A stretch of 64,000 nucleotides of DNA from Albimonas marina (GTDB taxonomy: Bacteria; Pseudomonadota; Alphaproteobacteria; Rhodobacterales; Rhodobacteraceae), in assembly GCF_029223255.1 (NCBI RefSeq), contig NZ_JARHUC010000003.1:62001-126000 (forward strand), in the 5' to 3' direction. Both the position numbers and the translations under genes were made by a program. Position 1 is the first letter of the stretch; each line of letters begins with the position of its first letter. Below are positions 45,451 to 53,442 of the stretch, one piece after another. The notes under the pieces are model-generated. The model ran no database searches and was not told where the DNA came from. It worked only from the letters and a program-made list of their open reading frames with translations.

Positions 45451-45963
45451 ATGACCCCCACCCGTTCCGCCCTCGGCGCGGCGCTCGCCTGCCTCGCGGC
45501 GCCGCTGCTCCTCGCCGGCCCCGTCGCGGCGGAGGAGATCGGCGAGGTCGACACCGCCTTCAAGCTGATCGGCGCCAACCACAAGATCGTGGTCGAGGCC
45601 TTCGACGACCCGAAGGTGGAGGGCGTGGCCTGCTTCCTCAGCCGGGCCAAGACCGGCGGCATCTCGGGCAGCCTGGGGCTGGCCGAGGACACGTCCGACG
45701 CCTCGATCGCCTGCCGCCAGACCGGCCCGATCCGCTTCCTCGACAAGCTCGAGGCCGGCGAGGAGGTGTTCCGCCAGCGCACCTCGATCGTCTTCAAGAC
45801 CATGCAGGTGGTGCGCTTCTGGGACCCGAAGCGCTCGACGCTGGTCTACCTGACCTATTCGGACAAGATGATCGACGGCTCGCCCAAGAACGCCATCTCC
45901 GCCGTCGCCATCGCGCCCTGGGGCGACGCCCCGGCGCCCGAGGCCCCCGCCTACGACGACTGA
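45451..45963 (+). CDS. creA: CreA family periplasmic protein
   Basis: 170 residues. Signal peptide ending LAGPVAAEE (about residue 27), then [40 protein letters not shown] and [20 protein letters not shown], the conserved CreA core with two cysteines. Function unknown in the family. Start ATG 45451 with GGGAGAG upstream. A GC dyad (GACCCCGGG / CCCGGGGGTC) overlaps the stop region at about 45962-45987. Confidence 0.92.
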   Translation: MTPTRSALGAALACLAAPLLLAGPVAAEEIGEVDTAFKLIGANHKIVVEAFDDPKVEGVACFLSRAKTGGISGSLGLAEDTSDASIACRQTGPIRFLDKLEAGEEVFRQRTSIVFKTMQVVRFWDPKRSTLVYLTYSDKMIDGSPKNAISAVAIAPWGDAPAPEAPAYDD

Positions 45964-46020
45964 CCCCGGGGACCCGCCCGGGGGTCCGTCTCCCGGGCCC
46001 GCCCCGCGGCGCCGTCCCGG

Positions 46021-46132
46021 CCAGGCCCGCCCGCAGGGCGCCTGCACGCCGCTTTTCGAAAGGCCCGGTTGCCCGCCCCCGGGGCGCGAACCGGCGAGGC
46101 GCGGTCTACAGGCGCCCTGCGGGCGGGCTTGG
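46021..46132. repeat. 24-bp inverted repeat between creA and the phosphodiesterase gene
   Basis: 46021-46044 and 46109-46132 are reverse complements with one mismatch in 24 bp. The ~64-bp interior folds again (GCCCGGTT ... AACCGGC). It lies between convergent genes and could terminate both. The arm core CCCGCCCGCAGGGCG recurs at 43035-43049 and, inverted, at 54317-54331, all intergenic. Confidence 0.7.
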
Positions 46133-46173
46133 CTGCGTCTCGCGCGAGGGAGGTCGGGCGCCCGGAGGGCCGG

Positions 46174-46989
46174 TCACTCCGCGTGGGGCGTGCCCGAGAA
46201 ATCGGCGTTGGGGTCCGCCTCGAACGGGTGGAAGGGACCGGGCTCGACCGGGACCGTCTTCACCGTCAGGCCCAGCGCGGGCGACCAGTCGTGCAGGCGG
46301 ATCGCGGCGGGCTCCAGCGCGAAGCCGGGCCAGCCGCCGTCCTGCGCGGGCGGGATCTGCACCCCCGTCGCGGGGCAGGCCGCGACCAGCGTGCCGGCCC
46401 AGTGCCGCTCCACCGCCGCGTGGACATGGCCGGTGGCGATGCGCAGCACGCCCCGGCCCTGGATCGCCTCGGCCGCGAGCTCCGAGCCGCGGAACGTGAA
46501 GCGGTCCATGAAGGGCAGGCCCAGCGGGCAGGGCGGGTGATGGGCGAAGACCAGCGCCGGGCGGCCGCGGGCCAACCGCTCGCGCAGCCAGGCGGCGCGC
46601 TCGGCGCAGAGGCGGCCGGCCGTCTGCCCCTCCTCGATCGTGTCGAGGCCCAGGATCGTCAGCCCCTCCGCCTCCTCGGCGAAATTCAGGAACGGGCCGT
46701 CGGACAGGGCGACCTGGCGCCCGAACGCCGCGCGCATCCGGTCGCGCAGGTCGTGGTTGCCGGGCAGCAGGCGCAGGGGGGCCTTCAGCTCGGACAGGAT
46801 CTCGGCCGCGAGCCCGTACTGCGCCTCGCCGCCCCCGTCGACCACGTCGCCGGTGTGCACCACCAGGTCGGGCGCGATCTCGTTCAGCCGGGCGACGGCG
46901 GCGGCGAGGCCTGCGGCCATGTCGACCCGGTCCTTCCACAGCGTGCCGGGCGCCACGATGTGGCTGTCGGTGATCTGGGCGATTCTCAT
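46174..46989 (-). CDS. CpdA-like calcineurin-type phosphodiesterase
   Basis: 271 residues, class III metallophosphoesterase. Metal motifs in order: ITDSHI (D-H), VVHTGDVVDGG, LLPGNHDLRD, FAHHPPC and TGHVHAAVERHW. Arrangement and length resemble CpdA cyclic-AMP phosphodiesterases, but related enzymes act on other phosphodiesters. Cytoplasmic. Start ATG 46989. Confidence 0.88.
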   Translation of the reverse strand: MRIAQITDSHIVAPGTLWKDRVDMAAGLAAAVARLNEIAPDLVVHTGDVVDGGGEAQYGLAAEILSELKAPLRLLPGNHDLRDRMRAAFGRQVALSDGPFLNFAEEAEGLTILGLDTIEEGQTAGRLCAERAAWLRERLARGRPALVFAHHPPCPLGLPFMDRFTFRGSELAAEAIQGRGVLRIATGHVHAAVERHWAGTLVAACPATGVQIPPAQDGGWPGFALEPAAIRLHDWSPALGLTVKTVPVEPGPFHPFEADPNADFSGTPHAE

Positions 46990-47020
46990 GACGCGCGTCT
47001 CTCCCCCCGTCGATCCTGGG

Positions 47021-47917
47021 TCAGGCGGCGCGGCCCACCCGCCGCTCCCGCCAGAAGGCGTAGAGGCCGGCGGCCACGATCATCGCGGCGCCGACCAGGG
47101 TCTGCACGTCCGGGACCTCGCCGAAGACCGCGAATCCCAGGACGATCGCCCACAGGATCACGGTGTAGCGGAAGGGCGCGGTGAAGCCGATCTCGCCCGT
47201 GCGCATCGCCACCACGCCCGCGTGATAGCACACGAAGATCGCGACGGAGGAGGCGACGAGGGCGGTCAGGTGCCAGGCCTCCATCGGCGACCACGGCTCG
47301 ATCAGCGAGCCGACCGCGCCGGTCGTGCCCACGGTCAGCAGGGTGATGAAGGTGATCAGCAGGCTGGGCGTCTGCGGGTCGGTGCGCCGGGTCACCACCT
47401 CGCGGATGCCGAAGCAGATCATGCCCCCCACGGCGTAGAGCGCGTCGGGATCGAAGGCCTCGCCCCCGGGCCGCACGATCAGGAGCACCCCTGCGAAGCC
47501 CGCCAGGATCGCGAGCCAGCGCCGCCAGCCCACCCGCTCGCCCAGGAACAGCACGCCCGCCAGTGTCAGCAGCAGCGGCAGGCTCTGGTTGATCGCCGAG
47601 ACCTCGGCCAGCCGCAGGCGCATGATGGCGTTGAGGTAGAAGATCGTGGCCCCGATCTCGGCCACCGAGCGGATGGCGAGCCAGGGCAGGTCCTGGCGCG
47701 CGGGCGGCCTGAGCTGCCCCCGCATCCGCAGCCAGACCGCCACCGCCGCGGCCGCGAAGACCGAGCGCAGCAGGATCGCCTGGAACATGCCGATGTCGGG
47801 CAGCACCAGCTTCATCAGCGCGTCGTTGACCGCCACGCCCAGCATGGCCAGCGCCATCCACGCCGCCCCCTGCAGGTTGCGGGCGAGGGCGTCGGCGGGG
47901 GCGAGGACGAGCGCCAT
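47021..47917 (-). CDS. DMT-superfamily (EamA) membrane transporter
   Basis: 298 residues, ten helices. First repeat includes GMFQAILLRSVFAAAAVAVW and LAGVLFLGERVGWRRWLAIL; second includes FTAPFRYTVILWAIVLGFAV and FGEVPDVQTLVGAAMIVAAG. It is only distantly like the EamA protein at 1178-2050. Substrate unknown. Upstream of the phosphodiesterase gene, 31 bp apart, probably one transcript. Confidence 0.9.
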   Translation of the reverse strand: MALVLAPADALARNLQGAAWMALAMLGVAVNDALMKLVLPDIGMFQAILLRSVFAAAAVAVWLRMRGQLRPPARQDLPWLAIRSVAEIGATIFYLNAIMRLRLAEVSAINQSLPLLLTLAGVLFLGERVGWRRWLAILAGFAGVLLIVRPGGEAFDPDALYAVGGMICFGIREVVTRRTDPQTPSLLITFITLLTVGTTGAVGSLIEPWSPMEAWHLTALVASSVAIFVCYHAGVVAMRTGEIGFTAPFRYTVILWAIVLGFAVFGEVPDVQTLVGAAMIVAAGLYAFWRERRVGRAA

Positions 47918-48088
47918 GGGGTCTCCGGTCGCGCAGGCGGAAGTTCAGCCTTCCTTATCTCCCCCTGTCTCCGCGCGCAGGGACGCCCGGTCAAGCGGAT
48001 TGCGCGCTTCCCTCCGGGCAGGAGGCATGCCGCCGCGCGGCGGGCGGGGCGGCTTTCCTCGCGCCGCCGGGCGCCCCATGTTGCGGCC

Positions 48089-50179
48089 ATGACCCGCGGG
48101 CGCCCCGAGATTCTGTTTCCGCTCTTCGCCGAGATCACCTCGCTGGACAAGGTGGGGGAGAAGTCGGCGCGCCTGTTCGAGAAGCTGCACATCACCCGGC
48201 CCCGGGACCTGCTGATGCACCCGCCCGCGCGGCTGGTGGACCGGCGGATGCGCCCCGATCTGAACGGCGTGCCCGACGGGGACGTGGCCACGGTGAAGGT
48301 GACGGTCGTCGAGCATCGCCGCGGGCGCACCCGCGCCGCCCCGCACCGGGTGGTGGTCGAGGACGCGGCCCAGGGCTTCACGCTGGTCTTCTTCCGCCTG
48401 CCGTCCGCCAAGATCGAGGCGATGCTGCCGCTGGGCGAGACGCGCGTGGTCTCGGGCAAGGTCGAGACCTGGAACCACATGCGCCAGATGGTGCAGCCCG
48501 ACCATGTGCTGACCGAGGCGCAGGCCGCCGAGCTGCCGGAGTTCGAGCCGATCTACCCCACCACCGAGGGCCTGACCCAGCACACGCTGGGGCGCGCCGC
48601 GCTCTCGGCGCTGGAGCGGGCGCCGGACCTGCCGGAGTGGATCGAGCCCGGCTTGCTGGCCGCGAAGCTCTGGCCCGGCTGGCGCAACGCGATGGAGGCG
48701 CTGCACCGTCCCGTCTCCGACGACGCGCTGCGCCCGCGCAGTCCCGCGCGCGAGCGGGTGGCTTATGACGAGCTGCTGGCCCACCAGATGGCGCTGGCGC
48801 TGGCGCGCGAGACCCAGCGCAAGGGCAAGGGCCGGCCCACCAGGGGCGACGGGCGGCTGGTGCGCCGCGCCATCGGCTCGCTGCCCTACAAGCCCACCGG
48901 CGCGCAGGCGCGGGCGATGAAGGAGATCGCGGCCGACATGGCGGGGGAGGAGCGGATGAACCGCCTCCTCCAGGGCGACGTCGGCTCGGGCAAGACGCTG
49001 GTGGCGCTGGCCGCGCTGCTGACGGCGGTGGAGGCGGGGGGGCAGGCCGCGCTGATGGCCCCGACGGAGATTCTCGCCCGCCAGCACATGGAGGGGCTCG
49101 CGCCGCTGTTCGAGGCCGCGGGCGTCGTGCCGATGCTGCTGACCGGTCGCGACAAGGGGGCGGCGCGCAAGGAGAAGCTGGCCGCCATCGCCTCGGGCGA
49201 GGTGGGCGTGGTGATGGGCACGCACGCGCTGTTCTCGGCGGACGTGGAGTTCGCGGACCTGCGCCTCGCGGTGATCGACGAGCAGCACCGCTTCGGCGTG
49301 CGCCAGCGCATGGAGATCTCGCAGAAGGGCTGGCGGCCCGACGTGCTGGTGATGACCGCGACGCCGATCCCCCGCTCGCTGGCGCTGGCGAGCTACGGGG
49401 ACATGGACGTCTCGGTGCTGGACGAGAAGCCGCCCGGACGCAAGCCGGTCGAGACGGTGCTGGTTTCCTCGGGCCGGCTGGAGGAGGTGACCGCGCATCT
49501 GGTGCGGGCGGTCGAGGCGGGCCGGCAGGCCTACTGGGTCTGCCCGATGGTCGAGGAGAGCATCGCCACCGACCTGACCGCCGCCGAGGCGCGCCACCGC
49601 GAGCTGCAGGCCGTGTTCGGCGATCGCGTGACCCTCGTCCACGGCCAGATGCCCCCCGCCGAGAAGGACGCCGCCATGGCCGCCTTCACCGGCGGCGCGG
49701 CGCGGGTGCTGGTGGCGACCACGGTGATCGAGGTGGGTGTGAACGTGCCCAACGCCTCGATCATGGTGATCGAGCACGCCGACCGCTTCGGCCTCGCCCA
49801 GCTCCACCAGCTGCGCGGCCGCGTGGGGCGGGGGGAGGCGGCCTCCTCCTGCCTGCTGATGTACGACCCGCCGCTGGGCGAGACCGCCCAGGCGCGGCTG
49901 AAGATCCTGCGCGAGACCGAGGACGGTTTCCGCATCGCCGAGGAGGACCTGCGCCTGCGCGGGGCCGGCGACGTCCTGGGCACCCGCCAGTCGGGCCTGC
50001 CGGACTTCCGGGTCGCCGACCTCGAGATGCACGCCGACCTGATGGCCGCCGCCCAGGACGACGCCCGCCTGCTGCTGGCGAAGGACCCCGCGCTGGAGAG
50101 CGAGCGCGGCCGCGCCATGCGCCTCCTGCTGTGGCTGATGGAGGCCGACGAGGCGCTGCGCCTGCTCAAGGTCGGCTGA
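48089..50179 (+). CDS. recG: ATP-dependent DNA helicase RecG
   Basis: 696 residues. Wedge/OB domain (TVKVTVVEHRRGRTRAAPHR), Walker A LLQGDVGSGKTLVA, helicase motifs LMAPTEILARQH, VIDEQHRFGVRQR and VMTATPIPRSLAL, then VATTVIEVGVNVPNASIMVI, HQLRGRVGRGEAASSCLL and the C-terminal TRG/wedge-contact segment. RecG regresses stalled forks and processes Holliday junctions. Start ATG 48089. Divergent from the EamA gene. Confidence 0.97.
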   Translation: MTRGRPEILFPLFAEITSLDKVGEKSARLFEKLHITRPRDLLMHPPARLVDRRMRPDLNGVPDGDVATVKVTVVEHRRGRTRAAPHRVVVEDAAQGFTLVFFRLPSAKIEAMLPLGETRVVSGKVETWNHMRQMVQPDHVLTEAQAAELPEFEPIYPTTEGLTQHTLGRAALSALERAPDLPEWIEPGLLAAKLWPGWRNAMEALHRPVSDDALRPRSPARERVAYDELLAHQMALALARETQRKGKGRPTRGDGRLVRRAIGSLPYKPTGAQARAMKEIAADMAGEERMNRLLQGDVGSGKTLVALAALLTAVEAGGQAALMAPTEILARQHMEGLAPLFEAAGVVPMLLTGRDKGAARKEKLAAIASGEVGVVMGTHALFSADVEFADLRLAVIDEQHRFGVRQRMEISQKGWRPDVLVMTATPIPRSLALASYGDMDVSVLDEKPPGRKPVETVLVSSGRLEEVTAHLVRAVEAGRQAYWVCPMVEESIATDLTAAEARHRELQAVFGDRVTLVHGQMPPAEKDAAMAAFTGGAARVLVATTVIEVGVNVPNASIMVIEHADRFGLAQLHQLRGRVGRGEAASSCLLMYDPPLGETAQARLKILRETEDGFRIAEEDLRLRGAGDVLGTRQSGLPDFRVADLEMHADLMAAAQDDARLLLAKDPALESERGRAMRLLLWLMEADEALRLLKVG

Positions 50180-50184
50180 GCCGC

Positions 50185-50206
50185 GCCGCCGCCGCGCGGC
50201 GGCGGC
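50185..50206 (+). terminator. Hairpin after recG
   Basis: 9-bp perfect stem GCCGCCGCC / GGCGGCGGC with GCGC loop, 5 bp beyond the recG stop. No U tract. Confidence 0.55.
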
Positions 50207-50261
50207 ATTGCGCGCCTCACGCGCCCCGACGCAGGCGCGCCGCATTGCTCGCTGGGCCGCC

Positions 50262-50351
50262 CGTCGCACTTCCCCGCGCGACGCTTGCTCGGATCACGCT
50301 TCCCGGCGTCGCACTTCCCTACGTCACGCTCCCCGGCGTCGCGTTCCTCCG
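50262..50351 (+). repeat. Six degenerate 15-bp tandem repeats
   Basis: Units at 50262, 50277, 50292, 50307, 50322 and 50337, 15 bp each, close to CGTCGCACTTCCCGG. The period is a multiple of three, so all frames give pentapeptide-like repeats (e.g. LPGVA in one plus frame), but no start, ribosome site or codon bias supports translation. Confidence 0.7.
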
Positions 50352-50386
50352 CGGCTGGCGGCTCACGCCTTCTCAAGTTCGGCGCC

Positions 50387-50442
50387 GGTCGGCGAGTCGT
50401 CCCCGGACGGCCCGCCTTTCTGTCCGTCCCGACTCGCCGACC
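50387..50442. ncRNA. Strong stem-loop, candidate structured RNA or terminator
   Basis: Perfect 13-bp arms GGTCGGCGAGTCG / CGACTCGCCGACC enclose a second stem GGACGG / CCGTCC (50405-50410 with 50424-50429) with a 13-nt loop CCCGCCTTTCTGT. It lies in a 648-bp gap free of convincing genes. Two further hairpins follow, CCCGAC/GTCGGG near 50456-50475 and GCCGGGTCG-CGC-CGACCCGGC at 50600-50620, the latter matching the arms at 18853-18874. Confidence 0.45.
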
Positions 50443-50827
50443 CCTCGCGCCCAAGCCCGACATCCCCACGTCGGGCGGGGCCGCTCGCCGTCGATCGTCT
50501 CAACCGTTGCGCATTCCTCCTCCGTCCGCGTCCAGCCTCATCCGTCCCGCCGGGTCCGTCGCGCGGGTTTTCCGCGGCCGCAGCGTCGCTTGAAGGCGTG
50601 CCGGGTCGCGCCGACCCGGCCGCAGGCCTCCCCCCGCGCCCGCGTTCCCGATCGGGGCCGAGGCGTCGGCGCAGGGGCGAATCGCGGGCATGGGCGTCAA
50701 TTTCTGTCTGACATGGTGCGGGCGATCCCTTAATGTTCCGTTATCGTTCTTGACCTGACGCGAGATTCGGGAGAACGTCCTGGCAACACGGAACGGAATT
50801 GAAACGCCTCGGGATCGGAGCCTCGCC

Positions 50828-50974
50828 ATGAAGACCCTCGCTCGCCTCGCCGCCTCCGCCGCCAACCGCGCCGCCTCGCGCGAGACCTCCGACACCGCGC
50901 TCGAGGATGCGCTGGGCCTCGCCGCGCTGAGCCTGATGGTCGCCGCCGGCTTCGCGATGACCGCGCTCGCCTGA
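50828..50974 (+). CDS. 48-residue predicted membrane miniprotein
   Basis: MKTLARLAASAANRAASRET then a short acidic stretch (SDTALEDA) and a hydrophobic helix LGLAALSLMVAAGFAMTALA at the C-terminus. A perfect-looking ribosome site (CGGAGC, 8 bp before the ATG) and a strong terminator 125 bp later support a real gene. A TTGACC box at 50750-50755 is a possible -35. The single C-terminal helix suggests a small inner-membrane protein; family unrecognised. It is too short for normal ORF cut-offs. Confidence 0.6.
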   Translation: MKTLARLAASAANRAASRETSDTALEDALGLAALSLMVAAGFAMTALA

Positions 50975-51077
50975 GCGCCCGAGTTTCGCCTGCGGTCGCG
51001 TGCGGAGATCCCAATCGGTCCCTGCCGGTCCCCTCGTCCGGCCCCTCCGGCCCGCCTGCCTTTCGCCGGAGGCCGTT

Positions 51078-51140
51078 CTCCGCAAAAGCCGCACACCTGC
51101 CGCCGCGAGCCTCTCGCGGCGGCTTTTTCGTTTGCGGAGA
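51078..51140 (+). terminator. Nested terminator downstream of the miniprotein gene
   Basis: Inner hairpin GCCGCCGCGAG-CCT-CTCGCGGCGGC followed by TTTTTCG (51099-51128) is a textbook intrinsic terminator. It sits inside a second pairing, TCTCCGCAAA (51078-51087) with TTTGCGGAGA (51131-51140). The double structure could be the 3' part of a small RNA. The remaining gap to 51337 shows nothing else. Confidence 0.85.
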
Positions 51141-51337
51141 GGGGGGAGGGAGGGGGCGCCTGGGGCAGCCGGGCCCTCCAGGCACGACGGCCGCAGCCCG
51201 CGGCCGTCGAGCGGTCGCCGACCAAGCTGTATGAAGGGTTCAACCGCCGAACAGGATCGGGGAGGTCTAAGCGGCAGGAGAGGCGGTCGCTTCGCCCGGC
51301 CTCGGGGACGCCCGACGCAGAGGCCGGGCGGGGCGCC

Positions 51338-51808
51338 TCAGCCCTCCGCCGCCTGCGCGCCGCCCTCGGCCTGGTCCATCGCCTCCAGCGTCGCCTCCAG
51401 CGCCAGCAGGATCGAGGCGTGGCGGTGCTTGTACTCGCGCGCGGGCAGCAGCGCCTCGTAGCCTTCGAAGGGCGCCTGGGGGACCTCGCCGCCGGATTTC
51501 AGCATGGCGCGAAGCTGCTCCAGCGCCGTCGCGATCTCCTCGCGCGTGCGCCCGATGGCCTGCGCGCCCAGCACCGCGGCCGAGGCCTGGCCCAGGGCGC
51601 AGGCCTTCACGTCCTGGCCGAAGCGGGCGATCTTCCCGTCCGCGACGTCCAGGTCCACCGTCACGGTCGAGCCGCAGACCGGCGAGCGGCGGCGCACGCT
51701 GGCCTGCGGATCCTCCAGCCGGCCGGCATGGGGGATGTCGGAGGCCAGGCCCAGGATGCGTTTCGAATACAGGCCGATCAGGTCCTGCTCTGCGCTGGCG
51801 TCGGTCAT
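51338..51808 (-). CDS. NifU/IscU-like iron-sulfur scaffold protein
   Basis: 156 residues. The three scaffold cysteines are present: SPVCGSTVTVDLDVADGKIA (CG-S), VKACALGQASAAVLGAQAIG (CALG) and a third region REYKHRHASILLALEATLEA where KHRHAS replaces the usual C-x-x-x-x-W/LP third Cys, as in the SufU-like alphaproteobacterial group. Likely assists Fe-S cluster assembly. Start ATG 51808 with GAGAGGA upstream. Divergent from hisI. Confidence 0.82.
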   Translation of the reverse strand: MTDASAEQDLIGLYSKRILGLASDIPHAGRLEDPQASVRRRSPVCGSTVTVDLDVADGKIARFGQDVKACALGQASAAVLGAQAIGRTREEIATALEQLRAMLKSGGEVPQAPFEGYEALLPAREYKHRHASILLALEATLEAMDQAEGGAQAAEG

Positions 51809-51907
51809 GGCGATCCTCTCGGGCGCAGGGGAGGGCTGCGCGTCTCCCCCTAGATAGCGGCCTCGGGCCGAGTGTAAAAGACGCGGGTCCCGCACGATAA
51901 GGAGACC

Positions 51908-52321
51908 TTGGTCTTGCCCCCATCCCTGCCGTCGCCCGTCGATCCCGACGCCCCGCGCCCCGCCTTCGATCCCGCGACCCTGCGCTGGGACGACAAGGGC
52001 CTGATCCCGGCGATCGCGCAGGACGTCCATGACGGCACGGTGCTGATGGTCGCCTGGATGAACCGCGAGGCGCTCGAGGACACGCTGGCCACCGGTCAGG
52101 TCACCTACTGGTCCCGCTCGCGCGCGCAGCTGTGGCGAAAGGGCGAGACCTCGGGCCACCGCCAGCGGCTGGTCGAGCTGCGGGTGGACTGCGACCGCGA
52201 CGTGCTGCTGGCGCTGGTCGAGCAGACGGGGCCCGCCTGCCACACCAACCGCCGCTCGTGCTTCTACACCGCCGTGCGGGAGGGCGCGGAGGTCGAGATC
52301 CTCGCCCCCGAAAAGGCTTGA
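51908..52321 (+). CDS. hisI: Phosphoribosyl-AMP cyclohydrolase HisI
   Basis: 137 residues. GLIPAIAQDVHDGTVLMVAW, MNREALEDTLATGQVTYWSR and SGHRQRLVELRVDCDRDVLL with the Zn/Mg cysteines in DCDRD and GPACHTNRRSCFY. It opens the purine ring in step three of histidine synthesis. Starts at a TTG: the one at 51908 is 3 bp from AAGGAG, the one at 51914 is 9 bp away and may be the true start. The stop overlaps the next gene's TTG. Confidence 0.95.
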   Translation: MVLPPSLPSPVDPDAPRPAFDPATLRWDDKGLIPAIAQDVHDGTVLMVAWMNREALEDTLATGQVTYWSRSRAQLWRKGETSGHRQRLVELRVDCDRDVLLALVEQTGPACHTNRRSCFYTAVREGAEVEILAPEKA

Positions 52322-53442
52322 GCGCCCCCTGGGACGCCGCCGGCCGCGCGGTGTGGGCCGAGCGGCTGAGCGGGCCGAACCTGCGCCGCCTCGCGCTCGG
52401 CCTGGGCATCGGGGTCACGGGCGGCTTCCTCTTCCACCTGCTCGGCGTGCCGCTGGCCTGGATGCTGGGGGCGCTGTTCTTCAACATGTTCGCCACCGTC
52501 GCCGGCGCGCCGGCGGACGTGCCGATCTGGCTGCGGATGATCTTCCTCTCGGTCGTGGGCCTGTTCCTGGGCGAGAGCTTCTCCGCGGCCGACGCGGAAA
52601 GCCTGTCGCGCTGGCCGGCGACGCTCGCCATGGCGGTGCTTTACGTGCCGGTCGGCTGCGCCGTCTGCTACGTGGTCTTCCGAAAACTGTCGCGGATGGA
52701 CCGGGCGACCTCGCTGCTGATCTCGATGCCCGGCGGGCTGACCGCCATCGCCATGTTCGCGGGCGAGGCGGGGACGGACGAGCGGCGCGTGGCGCTCTAC
52801 CACTCGCTGCGGGTGGCGCTGGTGGTGGTCGCCGCGCCCATCGTGGCCTTCGGCTGGCTGGGCCTGCCGCATCCCGAGCATGCGCCCGAGAACCCCGCGG
52901 GCCTGGTCGAGACCTTCGACCTCGCCCTCCTGCTGGCGCTGGCGCTGCCGCTGATCTGGCTGTTCCGGATCATGAAGTTCCCGGTGCCCTACCTGATGGG
53001 GCCGCTGATCGCCTCGGCCGCGCTGCGCTTTCCGGGCGTGATCGACGGCGGGCTGCCCGGCTGGCTGGTCGAGGCGGCGCTGGTGGTCACCGGCTCCTCC
53101 ATCGGCACGCGGTTCCGCGGCGTGCCGCTGCGCTTCTTCGCCGAGACGGCGCTGTGGACCCTGGTCGGGACGGTGCTGCTGATGGGGGTCTCGGTCGGCT
53201 TCGCGGGCTTCGCGACCTCGGTGCTGGGGATCGACCTCTTCGCGGCGCTGCTGGCCTTCGCGCCGGGGGGCGTGGCCGAGATGTCGCTGATCGCGATCTC
53301 GATCGATGCGGACCCCGCCTTCGTGGCCACCCATCACCTGACGCGGATCTTCGCGGTCCTGTTCTCGCTGCCGCTGCTCTCGGGCCTGATCCGGCGGCTG
53401 ATCATGGAAGACCGACGCGCGCGCGGATTTCCGCGGGAGTGA
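52318..53442 (+). CDS. AbrB-family (duplicated) membrane protein
   Basis: 374 residues with about ten helices in two homologous halves: LGVPLAWMLGALFFNMFATV in the first and FPVPYLMGPLIASAALRFPG in the second; PGGLTAIAMFAGEAGTDERR and APGGVAEMSLIAISIDADPA are the paired PGG motifs. The family is often mislabelled 'ammonia monooxygenase' or 'AbrB regulator'; it is a putative transporter. Start TTG 52318 overlaps the hisI stop (TTGA). Its last 41 bp overlap the convergent gluQ gene. Confidence 0.87.
   Translation: MSAPWDAAGRAVWAERLSGPNLRRLALGLGIGVTGGFLFHLLGVPLAWMLGALFFNMFATVAGAPADVPIWLRMIFLSVVGLFLGESFSAADAESLSRWPATLAMAVLYVPVGCAVCYVVFRKLSRMDRATSLLISMPGGLTAIAMFAGEAGTDERRVALYHSLRVALVVVAAPIVAFGWLGLPHPEHAPENPAGLVETFDLALLLALALPLIWLFRIMKFPVPYLMGPLIASAALRFPGVIDGGLPGWLVEAALVVTGSSIGTRFRGVPLRFFAETALWTLVGTVLLMGVSVGFAGFATSVLGIDLFAALLAFAPGGVAEMSLIAISIDADPAFVATHHLTRIFAVLFSLPLLSGLIRRLIMEDRRARGFPRE

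Noticed and set aside
50131..50733. Pentapeptide-repeat-like open frame over the 15-bp tandem repeats
   Set aside because: All six frames show periodic peptides because the repeat period is 15; no ribosome site and no consistent codon bias.
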